From positions 62,001 to 126,000 of the forward strand of contig NZ_OLMR01000007.1 of assembly GCF_900291955.1 (NCBI RefSeq): a stretch of DNA of 64,000 bases. The letters are read 5' to 3'. This document shows positions 1-9,389 of this stretch, one piece after another; positions within the stretch are counted from its first letter, which is position 1, and every line of letters begins with the position of its first letter. Below the pieces are notes generated by a model, which saw only the letters and a list, made by a program, of their open reading frames with translations, made no database searches and was not told the origin of the DNA. The stretch comes from Pseudoruminococcus massiliensis (GTDB taxonomy: Bacteria; Bacillota; Clostridia; Oscillospirales; Acutalibacteraceae). The position numbers and the translations under genes were made by a program.

Positions 1-1080
1 AAGGTCTGTTCTATAAATGTCTGTTTCATCTTTAAGTTCACCACTACCGCCACCTGTTGCATAATCATTAGCAAAATTAAGTGTAGCGTCATTAGGAATA
101 GCATCCTGAGAAGCTGCATGTTCATTAACATCAGCCTTGAATGAAACTACAACTGACTTATCCTTATTATTTACAACATAGGCATCATCAAATGTAATTT
201 TAAAACCTGTTCCTCCATTTTTGCCTGTAGTAACACTGTCATCAATGACATAAGTACCAGATGATGTAGCTACTTCTGTGTTATCAACTTTAACTACAAT
301 ATCTTTAAGGGTAATACCTCTGCTTGGATCATCAGTAATAACAAAGTCTGTAATATTTAAAGAAGGACCGTCAGTTCTATTAACAGCTGCTACAACTTCG
401 TCACTATATGAAGGGAAGTTTGTTTTAATTTCGTATGTAACTTCTGAACCTACAGCAACCTCAGCAGACTTATGTTTATCTAAAGTACCATCAACAGTAC
501 CCTGACCATCTTTAACACTTACAATGTTTTTCTCAAATGTGAGGTCAGATGATTTTGCTGTAAGTGTTTTAGCTGCATCTGTAACAGAAACAAGTATAGG
601 AGCAGACTTCATTTGTGTTCCTGTTGTTGTAACAAGGTAATAACCAGGAGCAAGAGTTAAGGAAGAACCACTTGCAAGGTCACTTCCATCTGTAACAGTA
701 GAAGCACTTGAACTTGCGGTCTTTAGGGCATCAGCAAGATTCTTAAGATCAGAAGCAGATGTAGAAGTGCTAAGGACTGAACCATTATAAGTTAATCTCT
801 TATTATCAGGATTTACAGCAAGACCTGGAACATTAGTAAAACCAGTTTCAAGGGTATACTCATATACACCACTTGCATCACCAGTCTTATGAGCCGCAGA
901 GGCTACAAGATATACATTGTATTTTGCACTTGATAAAGTAGATGGCATTGTAACTGTTTGAGCTGTTAAATCATCATAACCTGGAGCAGCTGCAAAAGCA
1001 GTCATTGGTACCATAGAAGCTGCGAGAACAGCAGCAACGGCAGCAGCGGTCATTCCTTTGAAAATTTTCTTAGCTTTCAT
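1..1080 (-). CDS. Pilin-like secreted backbone protein (3' end outside window)
   Basis: The visible 360 codons start at an ATG (1080-1078) behind a GGAGG site. They open with a signal peptide: basic KAKK, an Ala-rich core, and a likely cleavage after MTAFA. The mature part has the look of a Gram-positive fimbrial subunit. An N-terminal domain beginning near VTMPSTLSSAKYNVYLVA is followed, from about residue 200, by a segment with features of the fimbrial isopeptide-forming D2 domain (VTYEIKTNFPSY, then FVITDDPSRGITL, then NDATLNFAND). Such domains build covalently cross-linked, sortase-assembled pilus shafts. The C-terminal sorting signal would lie beyond base 1 and is not seen. It follows the large adhesin gene on the same strand, which fits a pilus operon (adhesin first, backbone second, sortase probably further left). 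The assignment rests on domain resemblance only. Confidence 0.7.
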   Translation of the reverse strand, partial: MKAKKIFKGMTAAAVAAVLAASMVPMTAFAAAPGYDDLTAQTVTMPSTLSSAKYNVYLVASAAHKTGDASGVYEYTLETGFTNVPGLAVNPDNKRLTYNGSVLSTSTSASDLKNLADALKTASSSASTVTDGSDLASGSSLTLAPGYYLVTTTGTQMKSAPILVSVTDAAKTLTAKSSDLTFEKNIVSVKDGQGTVDGTLDKHKSAEVAVGSEVTYEIKTNFPSYSDEVVAAVNRTDGPSLNITDFVITDDPSRGITLKDIVVKVDNTEVATSSGTYVIDDSVTTGKNGGTGFKITFDDAYVVNNKDKSVVVSFKADVNEHAASQDAIPNDATLNFANDYATGGGSGELKDETDIYRTDL

Positions 1081-1193
1081 AATTTTTTACCTCCATATCG
1101 GATAATATTATTTTGTGCGAATTCTTTTATTTTTTAGTTATAAATTATAGCCTCGCACTTAACCGATAATCTATAACTTTTTTTCAAGGAGGA

Positions 1194-4100
1194 TTATCGC
1201 ACCTTCTTTGACGACTTGCCTATATGCACAAAGGCATATTTTTTATTTAATAGCAATAAACCACCTGCTAATACTATGGCTATTGCTCCAAATAAAACGA
1301 AGTTAAATTCGTTAGGGCTTCCACCCTCACCACCAGTTTCTGGCATACTGATGTCTTGAACTATACGAGTATTATTTACTATCAAACCAGTAGTAATATT
1401 GGAAGAAGTACTAGTAGTATATTCAACTTTATAAGTTACATTACCACTTGCAGCGGTGATAGTAGTCGTATTGTCATTATCAATAGGGTTACCATCTTTG
1501 TCTAATTCTCTTATAGCATATTGCCATTGGAAGCCATTATCATCATATGTTTCAAGCTTAGTAATTGTCTTTTCCCAGCTGGAATCTAATGTAAAACTTT
1601 CATAGTTAGGAACTTTACTCCAAGAACTATCAGTTGAACGACGAAGCAAGCAGAATCTTACTGCATTAGCAGTAGGAATATATTTATCTCTATCAGCTTC
1701 ATCTACATTAAACCAATTTTTACTAATTTTAAGGTCCATTGTAGCTATTTGAGTATTATAGAAAGTATATGAATACTCAGTTTCTTTAGCAACAACTGTT
1801 CCTGTTACTGAATGAGTAGCTATTCCATTAACTGTATTCTGGCTGATAAGTACATCGTTACCGCCAGTTGTAACTTTCTTAAGCACTGCGTAATCAGAGT
1901 TTTCATCAACCTCGTGGATAATATATTCTGTGCCTACTGGAATACCTGTGATTGTCTTGCTCTCACCAACTCCAAGCTCAATAACATTAGATACTATAGA
2001 ATTAGCACCCTCCAAGCCAGAACCGCCGACATTCTTAAACTCAACATAGAATTTATATTTACCTACTAAGTTTACATTACCAACCTTATCTTTGGTAATC
2101 TTGATGCTTCCGACATTTACTTTATTATTGAATTGAACCTTTAACTTTGTGCTTTGATTTGTTCCGTCCGGGTTAGTATACGAACGGAAAACCATAGTAT
2201 CTGCATCAGGCTTAGTACCTGTATAGTTAGCTAATGGGGAACTACTGTCTGGCTTTTCTGTTCTTCCGTCATTTACGGCTGTGCCAGTAACATTTTTCAG
2301 ATTCGAGATACTGCCGTTGGTTACTGTACTTCCACTTGCCATACTTGTTACAGCAGAGCCATCTTCGTAAACAGTATATGTAGTCGTATAGAGTTTCTTC
2401 TGAGATGCACTAAGATTTTCTTTTAATGAAATATAACTTCCTCTACGGAACTGGTCATAGAAAGTAACTAATTGCTTATTCTTTAAGTAGAAATTACCAC
2501 TTTCATCAACTAAATCAAGTGTACCCTTTGAAGATGAAGAGCTACTATCCTTTTTATAATACTGTGCATTTTTTGTATTTTCGAGATTTCCGCTTGTAGC
2601 TGAACCATAGTCAGGAATGTTTTCTTGAGCAGTAGTAAAGCCTGTACCTATGGAAGTAGCATTATTTTTAAAGATGAAATCGTCAAGGTAAACATCGCAC
2701 TCGATATTATACTGAAAACTTATAGTGCTAATTTTAGTCTTATCAAAACCACTTTCCGCAGTAAGCTTATCTAAGATTACAGTTACTTTTGACCAAGCAT
2801 TACCACTAAGAACAGTATCCTTAACCTTATTAGCATCTAAGAAACCATAAAGCTTTTTGCCGTTTACATCAGTTAATTGAATATACATATTATTTAACGA
2901 TGCAATATCATTGGCAATATAGGCTTTAAAGTTAAGATAAGTCATTTCGCTTATATCTTTCAACTGATTATCATCAGCACTTAAATTACCTAATCTTGCT
3001 TGTGTATATTCATTATTTTCATTTGAGTAATTAGCAAACCAATGTACAACATTATCTTGTCCATTATAGCTATCTGCTTTTTCAAATATATTACCTTCAG
3101 ATGTTACAAATAAATTACCCGTGAAATTCTCAGCGAAGTTAAGCGTTGTCAATCCTGTGCTACCATTAGCAGCTTTTGTGCCAAAGTGTGTTACACGATT
3201 CTGAATGAGAAACTCAAAGTTTTCGTTTTCATCAAAGAGATTAGAGAACATTGTGTTAACATCACTCTTATCAACAGTTTTCTCAACTTCAAGTTCACTG
3301 CTGTCAGGGAAGTTAAATGCAACCTTCATATTTGATTCCCACATACCACGCTCCATATAGTACATGGTAAGTGTATGTTCAGTAGAATTATCACCCTCGA
3401 GAGTGAAATCTTCCTGCTGATAGAAATCATATATTTTATTTTCCGTGCCAGACTCACCATCAGCGTGATATGTTATTGACCTTACTGAAGAGCCTCCCGA
3501 TACATCAGAGTTATTAGCTGATTTTTTAACCCTGCTTACATAAGCTTTTTTATTAGCAAAGTCTAACATACCTGTAACCTGACCATGGTCACCACCAACA
3601 TCAAGTGCAAGCTGTCCATCAATATAAACCCAAACATCATCATCGCCAGAGAACAGGAATTTAATATCTACTTTGTCTCCATTACGATTGATTACTTTTC
3701 CATCATCTGTAAGACGGAATTTAAACTCAAGCTTTGCTCCATAACCATAATTATATGTAGAACCATTATTGTTTTTCGCACTGTTATCACCATAGTTAAA
3801 TGGGAACAAACCATATATGTTGGAAACACCATCACCGCCATCATATATACCACTACTATTTAAGTTTTTACTCCAATTTCTATTGATATCTGAAGAATGA
3901 TTTGCTAAATAGTAATTGTCGCTTGCGGTATCCTTTTGCATTGCAAGAGTTGTGCTTGCACTATCATACCACCAGTAATCAACTCCCTCACCAAAGACAT
4001 CTTTCTTTGTAAATGGGAAAGCAACATTGTTATATACCTTACCTAATTTTGTGTTTTTGCTATTGTTTCCGTTTAGGAAATCCTCGTCAAAATAAGGTGA

Positions 4101-6170
4101 AGCTGCTTTGCCGTCATGCGTTTTCAGAACACCGTTATCCAAACTACTATTAACGATACCCTGTGTTGCATACATATAATATCCATCTGACCCTATCTTT
4201 ACCGTACCATCTGAATTTACATTAGAGTTATTATTTGAAATAAAAGTATTATACTTGCTCCAACCATATAAATCCATAGTATCAGCTATCGCTCCAAAAG
4301 GAAAACCCCAGTCACTATGTGTTGGCTGAAAATGACCTGTATAAATTGCGTCGTTGACACTTACACCTTTATTTTTATAATAATCACTAAGAGCTTGGTC
4401 GAACTGTCTGAAATTTACCCAGTTTCTATGAGACGCTCCACTTTGCAATCCTGATTCACCATTATAATCATCACGGTTGCTGCCGTTCAACTCAAAATCT
4501 GTATAGTAATCATAGAAAGTAGAGTTTACATAATTTACTTCAGTACTTCCGTAATTGCTCTTTTCGCTACTAAAGCTTGATGCTTTAATATCTACTACTG
4601 GGTTATTTTTGCCTGATTCTGCATCACGAATGGTATAGACCTTATCCCAGTAGCCTGAACGCATACTATTATCATAAATACATTTATCACTTGAATCGGC
4701 ATAGAAGCAAGTCTTATTTGTATTTTTAGGTAAATCTAAATCTTCTGTTTTACTTGCATTAGCATTAGCATTAGGCCATGTGCCTTTATTAGTACTACTA
4801 TAAAAAATCACCTTACTATATTTTTCAACATCTTGCTTACTGATATTTACAAAATAGACATCAGACCATGTATTAGAATCAACTGTCTTTGAAGATAATT
4901 TTGTCATTTCATAACCAACTGTTGAACCATCTGTTGCTCCAAACAAATGAACAAACATCTTTGCATTACTATCTTGTATAGGCATTGTAGCATTATTAAC
5001 CGTTGAACCTAAATATGATAGCTTTGAAAGGGTTGCATCAAAATATAAATCCAAGCCATCACTATTGCTATAAACACCAGAAATACTTGCTATACTTCCA
5101 TTAATACTCAACTTGTTTTTAGATAAATCGCTCCAAAGGAAATTATATCTCATATTATTATATGTAACGCTTATAATATCCTGCTGTGTTGCGGAAGTAT
5201 TTATTATATAGCTGTAAGTACTATCATCATCTGAATCTTTTGTAAAAGTTCCATTAGAATCTTTTATTGTAATAGTTGGTACGACACCAGAAGTTGTATC
5301 AAAAAAGAATTTATCAAGATAAAGTTTATTGTTATTTATAGAATCACTTGCTGTTGATGGCTCAGCTCCCCAATAAGAAATCACCGAGTTATTAGAAAGA
5401 TTTTCTGTTGCACCATAGTAGAATGTATTACAAGTATTTTCATCATAACTTATCGGTGTAACACCACTGCTGTTTTCATTAAATAGATTATATTTTCCAA
5501 GAGAAGTATCACCATTTTTAAATTCTACTGTTGTATAAGGTTTGTCATTTATATCATTAGGAATTGTTATTTGATTATTTGTAAGACTTGAACTTGTTTC
5601 TGTAACTTCAGCTCCGGTAAATATAGCAGTTATATTTCCTGCAAGTTTACCTGTCATATCCTTGAAGTTTATTGTTTTGCCTTCTAAGCTTTTTGAAATC
5701 GGCGTATCTGAAACACTAATTGAATATACTGTTTTACTGTCTATTATAGCTGTAGAACTTCCGTCCCAGTAAAAATATTTGGCACCCGCATCACTTAAAT
5801 TGATTGATGTCATAGTAGTTCTTCTATAATCTTGAGCTTTAATATCGTTCCAATTATCAAAGCAACTGAACCCAAAGATATGTCCAATATTTCCCCAACC
5901 GCTCTTATCCCAACGAATTATATCTGTACCAGAAATTTTTTCACCTTTCTGTAAAGTACCCCAAGTATCAACAAACATATAGACATTATTATTCCATTCA
6001 TCAGAAAAGTTTGATATATCCAAATAGACATATTTCGATTCTAAAGTTATGCTTGCCGCATCAGCTTTTTTTCCGCTGAAAAGATTCATAGGAAAAATGC
6101 CTATGAGTATCATTAAGGCACATAATATTGCCACACTTGATGTTAGTTTTCGTTTAGATGTTATTATCAT
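1194..6170 (-). CDS. Large fibro-slime/Cna-B surface adhesin with sorting signal
   Basis: A 1658-residue cell-wall-anchored protein. The reading frame extends upstream to 6206, but a GGAGG site (6181-6185) sits ten bases before the ATG at 6170, so that start is chosen; it gives a normal signal peptide (basic ITSKRK, hydrophobic core, cleavage near KKADAA). The first ~780 residues are Asn/Ser-rich and unrecognised. About 790-950 resembles the fibro-slime domain (DDDVWVYIDGQLALDVGGDH). About 1350-1450 and 1475-1590 look like SpaA/Cna-B type beta-sandwich repeats. The C terminus has the LPXTG-like motif MPETGG, a membrane helix and a basic tail, so sortase should anchor it. It is probably the ancillary adhesin of the pilus operon whose backbone follows. 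Binding target unknown. Confidence 0.85.
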   Translation of the reverse strand: MIITSKRKLTSSVAILCALMILIGIFPMNLFSGKKADAASITLESKYVYLDISNFSDEWNNNVYMFVDTWGTLQKGEKISGTDIIRWDKSGWGNIGHIFGFSCFDNWNDIKAQDYRRTTMTSINLSDAGAKYFYWDGSSTAIIDSKTVYSISVSDTPISKSLEGKTINFKDMTGKLAGNITAIFTGAEVTETSSSLTNNQITIPNDINDKPYTTVEFKNGDTSLGKYNLFNENSSGVTPISYDENTCNTFYYGATENLSNNSVISYWGAEPSTASDSINNNKLYLDKFFFDTTSGVVPTITIKDSNGTFTKDSDDDSTYSYIINTSATQQDIISVTYNNMRYNFLWSDLSKNKLSINGSIASISGVYSNSDGLDLYFDATLSKLSYLGSTVNNATMPIQDSNAKMFVHLFGATDGSTVGYEMTKLSSKTVDSNTWSDVYFVNISKQDVEKYSKVIFYSSTNKGTWPNANANASKTEDLDLPKNTNKTCFYADSSDKCIYDNSMRSGYWDKVYTIRDAESGKNNPVVDIKASSFSSEKSNYGSTEVNYVNSTFYDYYTDFELNGSNRDDYNGESGLQSGASHRNWVNFRQFDQALSDYYKNKGVSVNDAIYTGHFQPTHSDWGFPFGAIADTMDLYGWSKYNTFISNNNSNVNSDGTVKIGSDGYYMYATQGIVNSSLDNGVLKTHDGKAASPYFDEDFLNGNNSKNTKLGKVYNNVAFPFTKKDVFGEGVDYWWYDSASTTLAMQKDTASDNYYLANHSSDINRNWSKNLNSSGIYDGGDGVSNIYGLFPFNYGDNSAKNNNGSTYNYGYGAKLEFKFRLTDDGKVINRNGDKVDIKFLFSGDDDVWVYIDGQLALDVGGDHGQVTGMLDFANKKAYVSRVKKSANNSDVSGGSSVRSITYHADGESGTENKIYDFYQQEDFTLEGDNSTEHTLTMYYMERGMWESNMKVAFNFPDSSELEVEKTVDKSDVNTMFSNLFDENENFEFLIQNRVTHFGTKAANGSTGLTTLNFAENFTGNLFVTSEGNIFEKADSYNGQDNVVHWFANYSNENNEYTQARLGNLSADDNQLKDISEMTYLNFKAYIANDIASLNNMYIQLTDVNGKKLYGFLDANKVKDTVLSGNAWSKVTVILDKLTAESGFDKTKISTISFQYNIECDVYLDDFIFKNNATSIGTGFTTAQENIPDYGSATSGNLENTKNAQYYKKDSSSSSSKGTLDLVDESGNFYLKNKQLVTFYDQFRRGSYISLKENLSASQKKLYTTTYTVYEDGSAVTSMASGSTVTNGSISNLKNVTGTAVNDGRTEKPDSSSPLANYTGTKPDADTMVFRSYTNPDGTNQSTKLKVQFNNKVNVGSIKITKDKVGNVNLVGKYKFYVEFKNVGGSGLEGANSIVSNVIELGVGESKTITGIPVGTEYIIHEVDENSDYAVLKKVTTGGNDVLISQNTVNGIATHSVTGTVVAKETEYSYTFYNTQIATMDLKISKNWFNVDEADRDKYIPTANAVRFCLLRRSTDSSWSKVPNYESFTLDSSWEKTITKLETYDDNGFQWQYAIRELDKDGNPIDNDNTTTITAASGNVTYKVEYTTSTSSNITTGLIVNNTRIVQDISMPETGGEGGSPNEFNFVLFGAIAIVLAGGLLLLNKKYAFVHIGKSSKKVR

Positions 6171-6254
6171 AAAGCATAAACCTCCATAAATCTTTTTGCA
6201 TCTCATAATGGAATGTAGCCTACTATTTACATAAATTTTCTTAATCTTTTTTCG

Positions 6255-6283
6255 ATTATAGCATTTTTATGCAAAATCGTCAA
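6255..6283 (-). promoter_or_regulatory. Sigma-A promoter of the adhesin/pilin operon
   Basis: On the minus strand TTGACG is followed after exactly 17 bases by TATAAT. Transcription would begin near 6248, leaving about 78 bases of leader before the chosen adhesin start. Confidence 0.75.
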
Positions 6284-6469
6284 CATTTAGGTAAAAAAAG
6301 TCATTATTTTACAATTATTTCTTATAATAATATGTATATTAGGGCAAATATAAGCATTTTAGTTTTTTACACTATTGTGCAAGTTTGGCTATTATGATAC
6401 GAGTATCAATTTTAAAAACAAATAATGAAAAATTTTATCCAATAAATGCAAAAATTGCACTCTCCTTTT

Positions 6470-6505
6470 AAAACAAAAATTCTCTCGAAAGCTCTCGAGA
6501 GAATT
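6470..6505 (-). terminator. Intrinsic terminator after tRNA-Ala
   Basis: An 11-bp perfect stem (6478-6488 with 6495-6505, 6-base loop) is followed on the minus strand by a T-rich tract. It lies 21 bases beyond the 3' end of the tRNA. The 220 bases between it and the adhesin promoter are AT-rich and show no gene. Confidence 0.8.
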
Positions 6506-6526
6506 TATTTATGCTTAACCAAGGTA

Positions 6527-6602
<76 letters not shown>

Positions 6603-6617
6603 ATCTGATTTGCTACA

Positions 6618-6647
6618 ATTATATATCATTTCTATATATCATTTCAA
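6618..6647 (-). promoter_or_regulatory. Promoter of tRNA-Ala
   Basis: Minus-strand TTGAAA, 18-base spacer, TATAAT, ending 15 bases before the tRNA 5' end. Confidence 0.6.
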
Positions 6648-6774
6648 TATTAATTTTATACAAAACACTCTATACACTTCAAACTAAATTTTATAAGTTT
6701 TTCTAAATTATATATACATTACTAATATTATGTTTTAATTTACAAATTTGTAATTCTTATTGCTCTACTAAAAC

Positions 6775-6804
6775 TTGCTTTTTTGCTATCAACTATGCTA
6801 TAAT
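6775..6804 (+). promoter_or_regulatory. Promoter of the pseudokinase gene
   Basis: TTGCTT, 18-base spacer, TATAAT. The roughly 90-base leader that follows can fold: CCGTGC (6836-6841) is complementary to GCACGG (6879-6884) next to the ribosome-binding region. Confidence 0.5.
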
Positions 6805-6902
6805 CAGTTATATATTGGCAAACAAGCAGTCAGCACCGTGCAGCTTTTGCTTGTAATTACTTCTAAAATTCTGATTCAGCACGGAGATAGGTGGCTTTAT
6901 TC

Positions 6903-8549
6903 ATGTCGCAATTATGTTTAGGTTGTATGTGCGAAATTAACGGTGAGCAAAAATGCCCACATTGCGGATTTGATAAGGACTCTGTACAATCTGCACCCTT
7001 TCTTCCTTTGGGTACAATCCTTCAAGAGCGTTATTTAGTAGGCAAGCAAATCGACAACAGTGTTGAGGGTGCTTACTATATAGGTTACGATAACTTTATG
7101 CACTCTGCTATTGTTATTCACGAATTTCTCCCTTCTGGAATCTGTGGACGAGCTCCTGGAAACGTAGACCTTGTTATTCGTGAGGGAAGCGAACAGACCT
7201 TTGAAACTCTTAAAAAATCTTTTCTTGAATATTACAGAACACTCGCAAGACTTCGTGAGCTTTCATCTATAACACCAATTTACGATATTTTCTCTGAGAA
7301 TGGCACTTGCTATACCGTTGAGGAAAAGCTTGATTGCATTACATTTGGTGAATATATCGAAAGAAGCGGTGGTTCTATCGACTGGAATACTGCAAGACCA
7401 ATGTTTATGCCTGTTCTTTCTGCTCTTACTTCAATTCACGAGGCAGGAATTACTCACTTTGGCATTAACCCAGAAAGCCTTGTTGTAACACCCGCTGGAA
7501 AGCTCAGGCTTCAAAGCTTTGCTATAAGAGAAATTCGTCAGCAGAATGATATGATTGACGCTGAGCTTTTTGATGGTTGCTCTGCTCCTGAACAATATGA
7601 CCCTAACGCTTATCTTGATGAGCGTACAGATGTCTATGGCTTTACAGCAACCTTATTCTTCGCCTTGACAGGTCGTCTTCCGGAAGATGCGGACAAGCGT
7701 AAGCCTGATGGCAAGCTCCCACTCCCTACTTCTGTTTTTAAGCAGCTTCCACCTCATGTTGTAACAGCTCTTGCTGGTGGACTTCAGGTTCTCAGAAGTG
7801 CAAGAACAAAAACTTGTGCAGACCTCAAGACTCAGCTTTCTGCTGCTCCTACTGTTCGTGCTATTCAGAATGAGGCAACTCGAAACGCAGCTCAGGCAGC
7901 CGCAGTAAGAAGCTACAATGCAAAGAAAAAGAGTGGTATACCTGGCTTTGCGTGGGTGCTTGTTTCATGTCTTTCAGCTTTACTTATTCTTGTAGTTGCT
8001 GCTATTATATGGGTTAGCCAATCTAACTTTAATATTGTTATTTCTAATGGTGAAAGCAATGCCGATGTAGAGTCTTCTGCAAGTTCATCTGCATCTTCTG
8101 CTATTGTTGATACTTCTGACCCTGATTCTATTGTTGTTCCTAATCTCTGTGATAAGGAATACACTCGTGTTCTTTCAGACTCAAGCAATGCTGAATATAG
8201 TATTCTTCAAGAAAGTGAGGCAATGTTCAGCAATACAGTTAAAGAAGGAAATATAATTTCTCAGATTCCTGAGGCTGGCTCAGTCGTAACTAAAGGCTCT
8301 TCAATCGTAGTTGTCGTAAGTAAAGGTCCTCAACAGAGAGAACTTCCTGCAATAAACAATCTTACTGTTGAAGAAGCTATTAAAACTCTTAGTGGTATGG
8401 GCTTTATAGTCAACAAGACAGAAGTTGCAAATGACCAAATTGCAAAGGGTGCTGTTATTGGATATAAGGATTATAAGGTTGGCGACACCGCTCCTTATGG
8501 TTCTAAGCTTACAATTACTGTAAGCCTTGGTGCAGAAACTTCTGCTTAA
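6903..8549 (+). CDS. Zinc-ribbon pseudokinase with two PASTA domains
   Basis: A 548-residue membrane protein with the layout of bacterial PASTA Ser/Thr kinases. It has an N-terminal Cys ribbon (C5, C8, C18, C21), a kinase-like fold at about 40-310, a membrane helix near 347-372, a Ser-rich linker and two extracellular PASTA repeats (about 410-475 and 478-545) that in the family bind muropeptides. The catalytic residues are gone: the VAIK lysine position reads IVIHEF, the HRD loop reads HFGIN, and DFG reads SFA. The structural APEQY and TDVYGF motifs remain. It is therefore predicted not to phosphorylate and to act as a sensor or scaffold. ATG 6903 is preferred because AGGTGG lies eight bases upstream; a GTG at 6891 is also in frame. 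No phosphatase gene is adjacent. Confidence 0.85.
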   Translation: MSQLCLGCMCEINGEQKCPHCGFDKDSVQSAPFLPLGTILQERYLVGKQIDNSVEGAYYIGYDNFMHSAIVIHEFLPSGICGRAPGNVDLVIREGSEQTFETLKKSFLEYYRTLARLRELSSITPIYDIFSENGTCYTVEEKLDCITFGEYIERSGGSIDWNTARPMFMPVLSALTSIHEAGITHFGINPESLVVTPAGKLRLQSFAIREIRQQNDMIDAELFDGCSAPEQYDPNAYLDERTDVYGFTATLFFALTGRLPEDADKRKPDGKLPLPTSVFKQLPPHVVTALAGGLQVLRSARTKTCADLKTQLSAAPTVRAIQNEATRNAAQAAAVRSYNAKKKSGIPGFAWVLVSCLSALLILVVAAIIWVSQSNFNIVISNGESNADVESSASSSASSAIVDTSDPDSIVVPNLCDKEYTRVLSDSSNAEYSILQESEAMFSNTVKEGNIISQIPEAGSVVTKGSSIVVVVSKGPQQRELPAINNLTVEEAIKTLSGMGFIVNKTEVANDQIAKGAVIGYKDYKVGDTAPYGSKLTITVSLGAETSA

Positions 8550-8572
8550 GTAATAAACTAACTTAAATAAAA

Positions 8573-8600
8573 AAGCGACTGTCATAAAACAGTCGCTTAA
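8573..8600. terminator. Bidirectional terminator between convergent genes
   Basis: A 10-bp perfect stem (8573-8582 with 8589-8598, loop CATAAA) lies between the convergent pseudokinase and XRE regulator genes. The minus-strand T run is the stronger. Confidence 0.85.
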
Positions 8601-8612
8601 TTTTATATAAAA

Positions 8613-9305
8613 TTATGAATAATAATCTGTTATATTGTTTTCTGCGATTTTTATAAGGTCTGAAAGTGCTGCAGCATATTGTGGATAACGCTCTTGTATT
8701 ACACTTGGTGAAAGGCTTATCTCTCTATCCTTATATATGGTCTTAATAAATGCTTTTGCAGAAATCTCTGCGTTTGTTTCATTAACGAGCATTAGAGCGG
8801 AAGAAAGCCCTCTTTGAAGTTCCATATTTATAGCGAAAAAGTCTTGTGGATTTTGTGGATTAGCATTATATAACAATCTGAACATCTTATAAACAGATAC
8901 CATAAGATATGACGAAACTTCGCTTGTAAGATTCTTATTTCCTGCTTGTGCAAGTATATTGAAAATAACAGAAATAGAATTCATTACAAGTCTTCTATTA
9001 AGATTGGCAAGATTGGCACAATGACTATCACACAGTGGTTTTCCAGTTTCTTGAGTATTGCTCTCATCGCTTTCTATATTAAGTATAGCTCCCTTTCGGT
9101 CGGAAGTAATACCAACAAGATAATCACAGGAAACATCATAATATTTTGCTACACGAACAAGGAAATCTAATCCACATTCCCTTATTCCCTTTTCATAATG
9201 CGAAAGCAATGCCTGAGATATTCCGAGTTCAGCAGCAGCTTGCTTTTGGCTCATACCTTTTTCTTTTCTTAGTAGTGTAATAATTCGTGGGAAATCTGTA
9301 TTCAA
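8613..9305 (-). CDS. XRE-family transcriptional regulator
   Basis: A 230-residue protein with a helix-turn-helix of the XRE/Cro type at about residues 5-63 (KGMSQKQAAAELGISQALLSHYE, then LVRVAKYYDVSCDYLVG), followed by a helical C-terminal region of no recognised family. It probably binds DNA as a dimer; the target genes are not evident. It starts with TTG at 9305, preceded by AGGTGA at suitable distance. It is transcribed away from the histidine phosphatase gene at 9390, so it could control that divergent pair, but no clear operator was seen in the 84-base gap. Confidence 0.8.
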   Translation of the reverse strand: MNTDFPRIITLLRKEKGMSQKQAAAELGISQALLSHYEKGIRECGLDFLVRVAKYYDVSCDYLVGITSDRKGAILNIESDESNTQETGKPLCDSHCANLANLNRRLVMNSISVIFNILAQAGNKNLTSEVSSYLMVSVYKMFRLLYNANPQNPQDFFAINMELQRGLSSALMLVNETNAEISAKAFIKTIYKDREISLSPSVIQERYPQYAAALSDLIKIAENNITDYYS

Positions 9306-9389
9306 TGTGATTCACCTCGTGAAAATACTTATTGTAGATTATACTACTCTCATAACTATTTGTAAAGAAATTTTAAGGAGAATTTTTAT

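Noticed and set aside
1812-3863. Several plus-strand frames opposite the adhesin gene
   Set aside because: They are antisense shadows without start signals and do not resemble known proteins.
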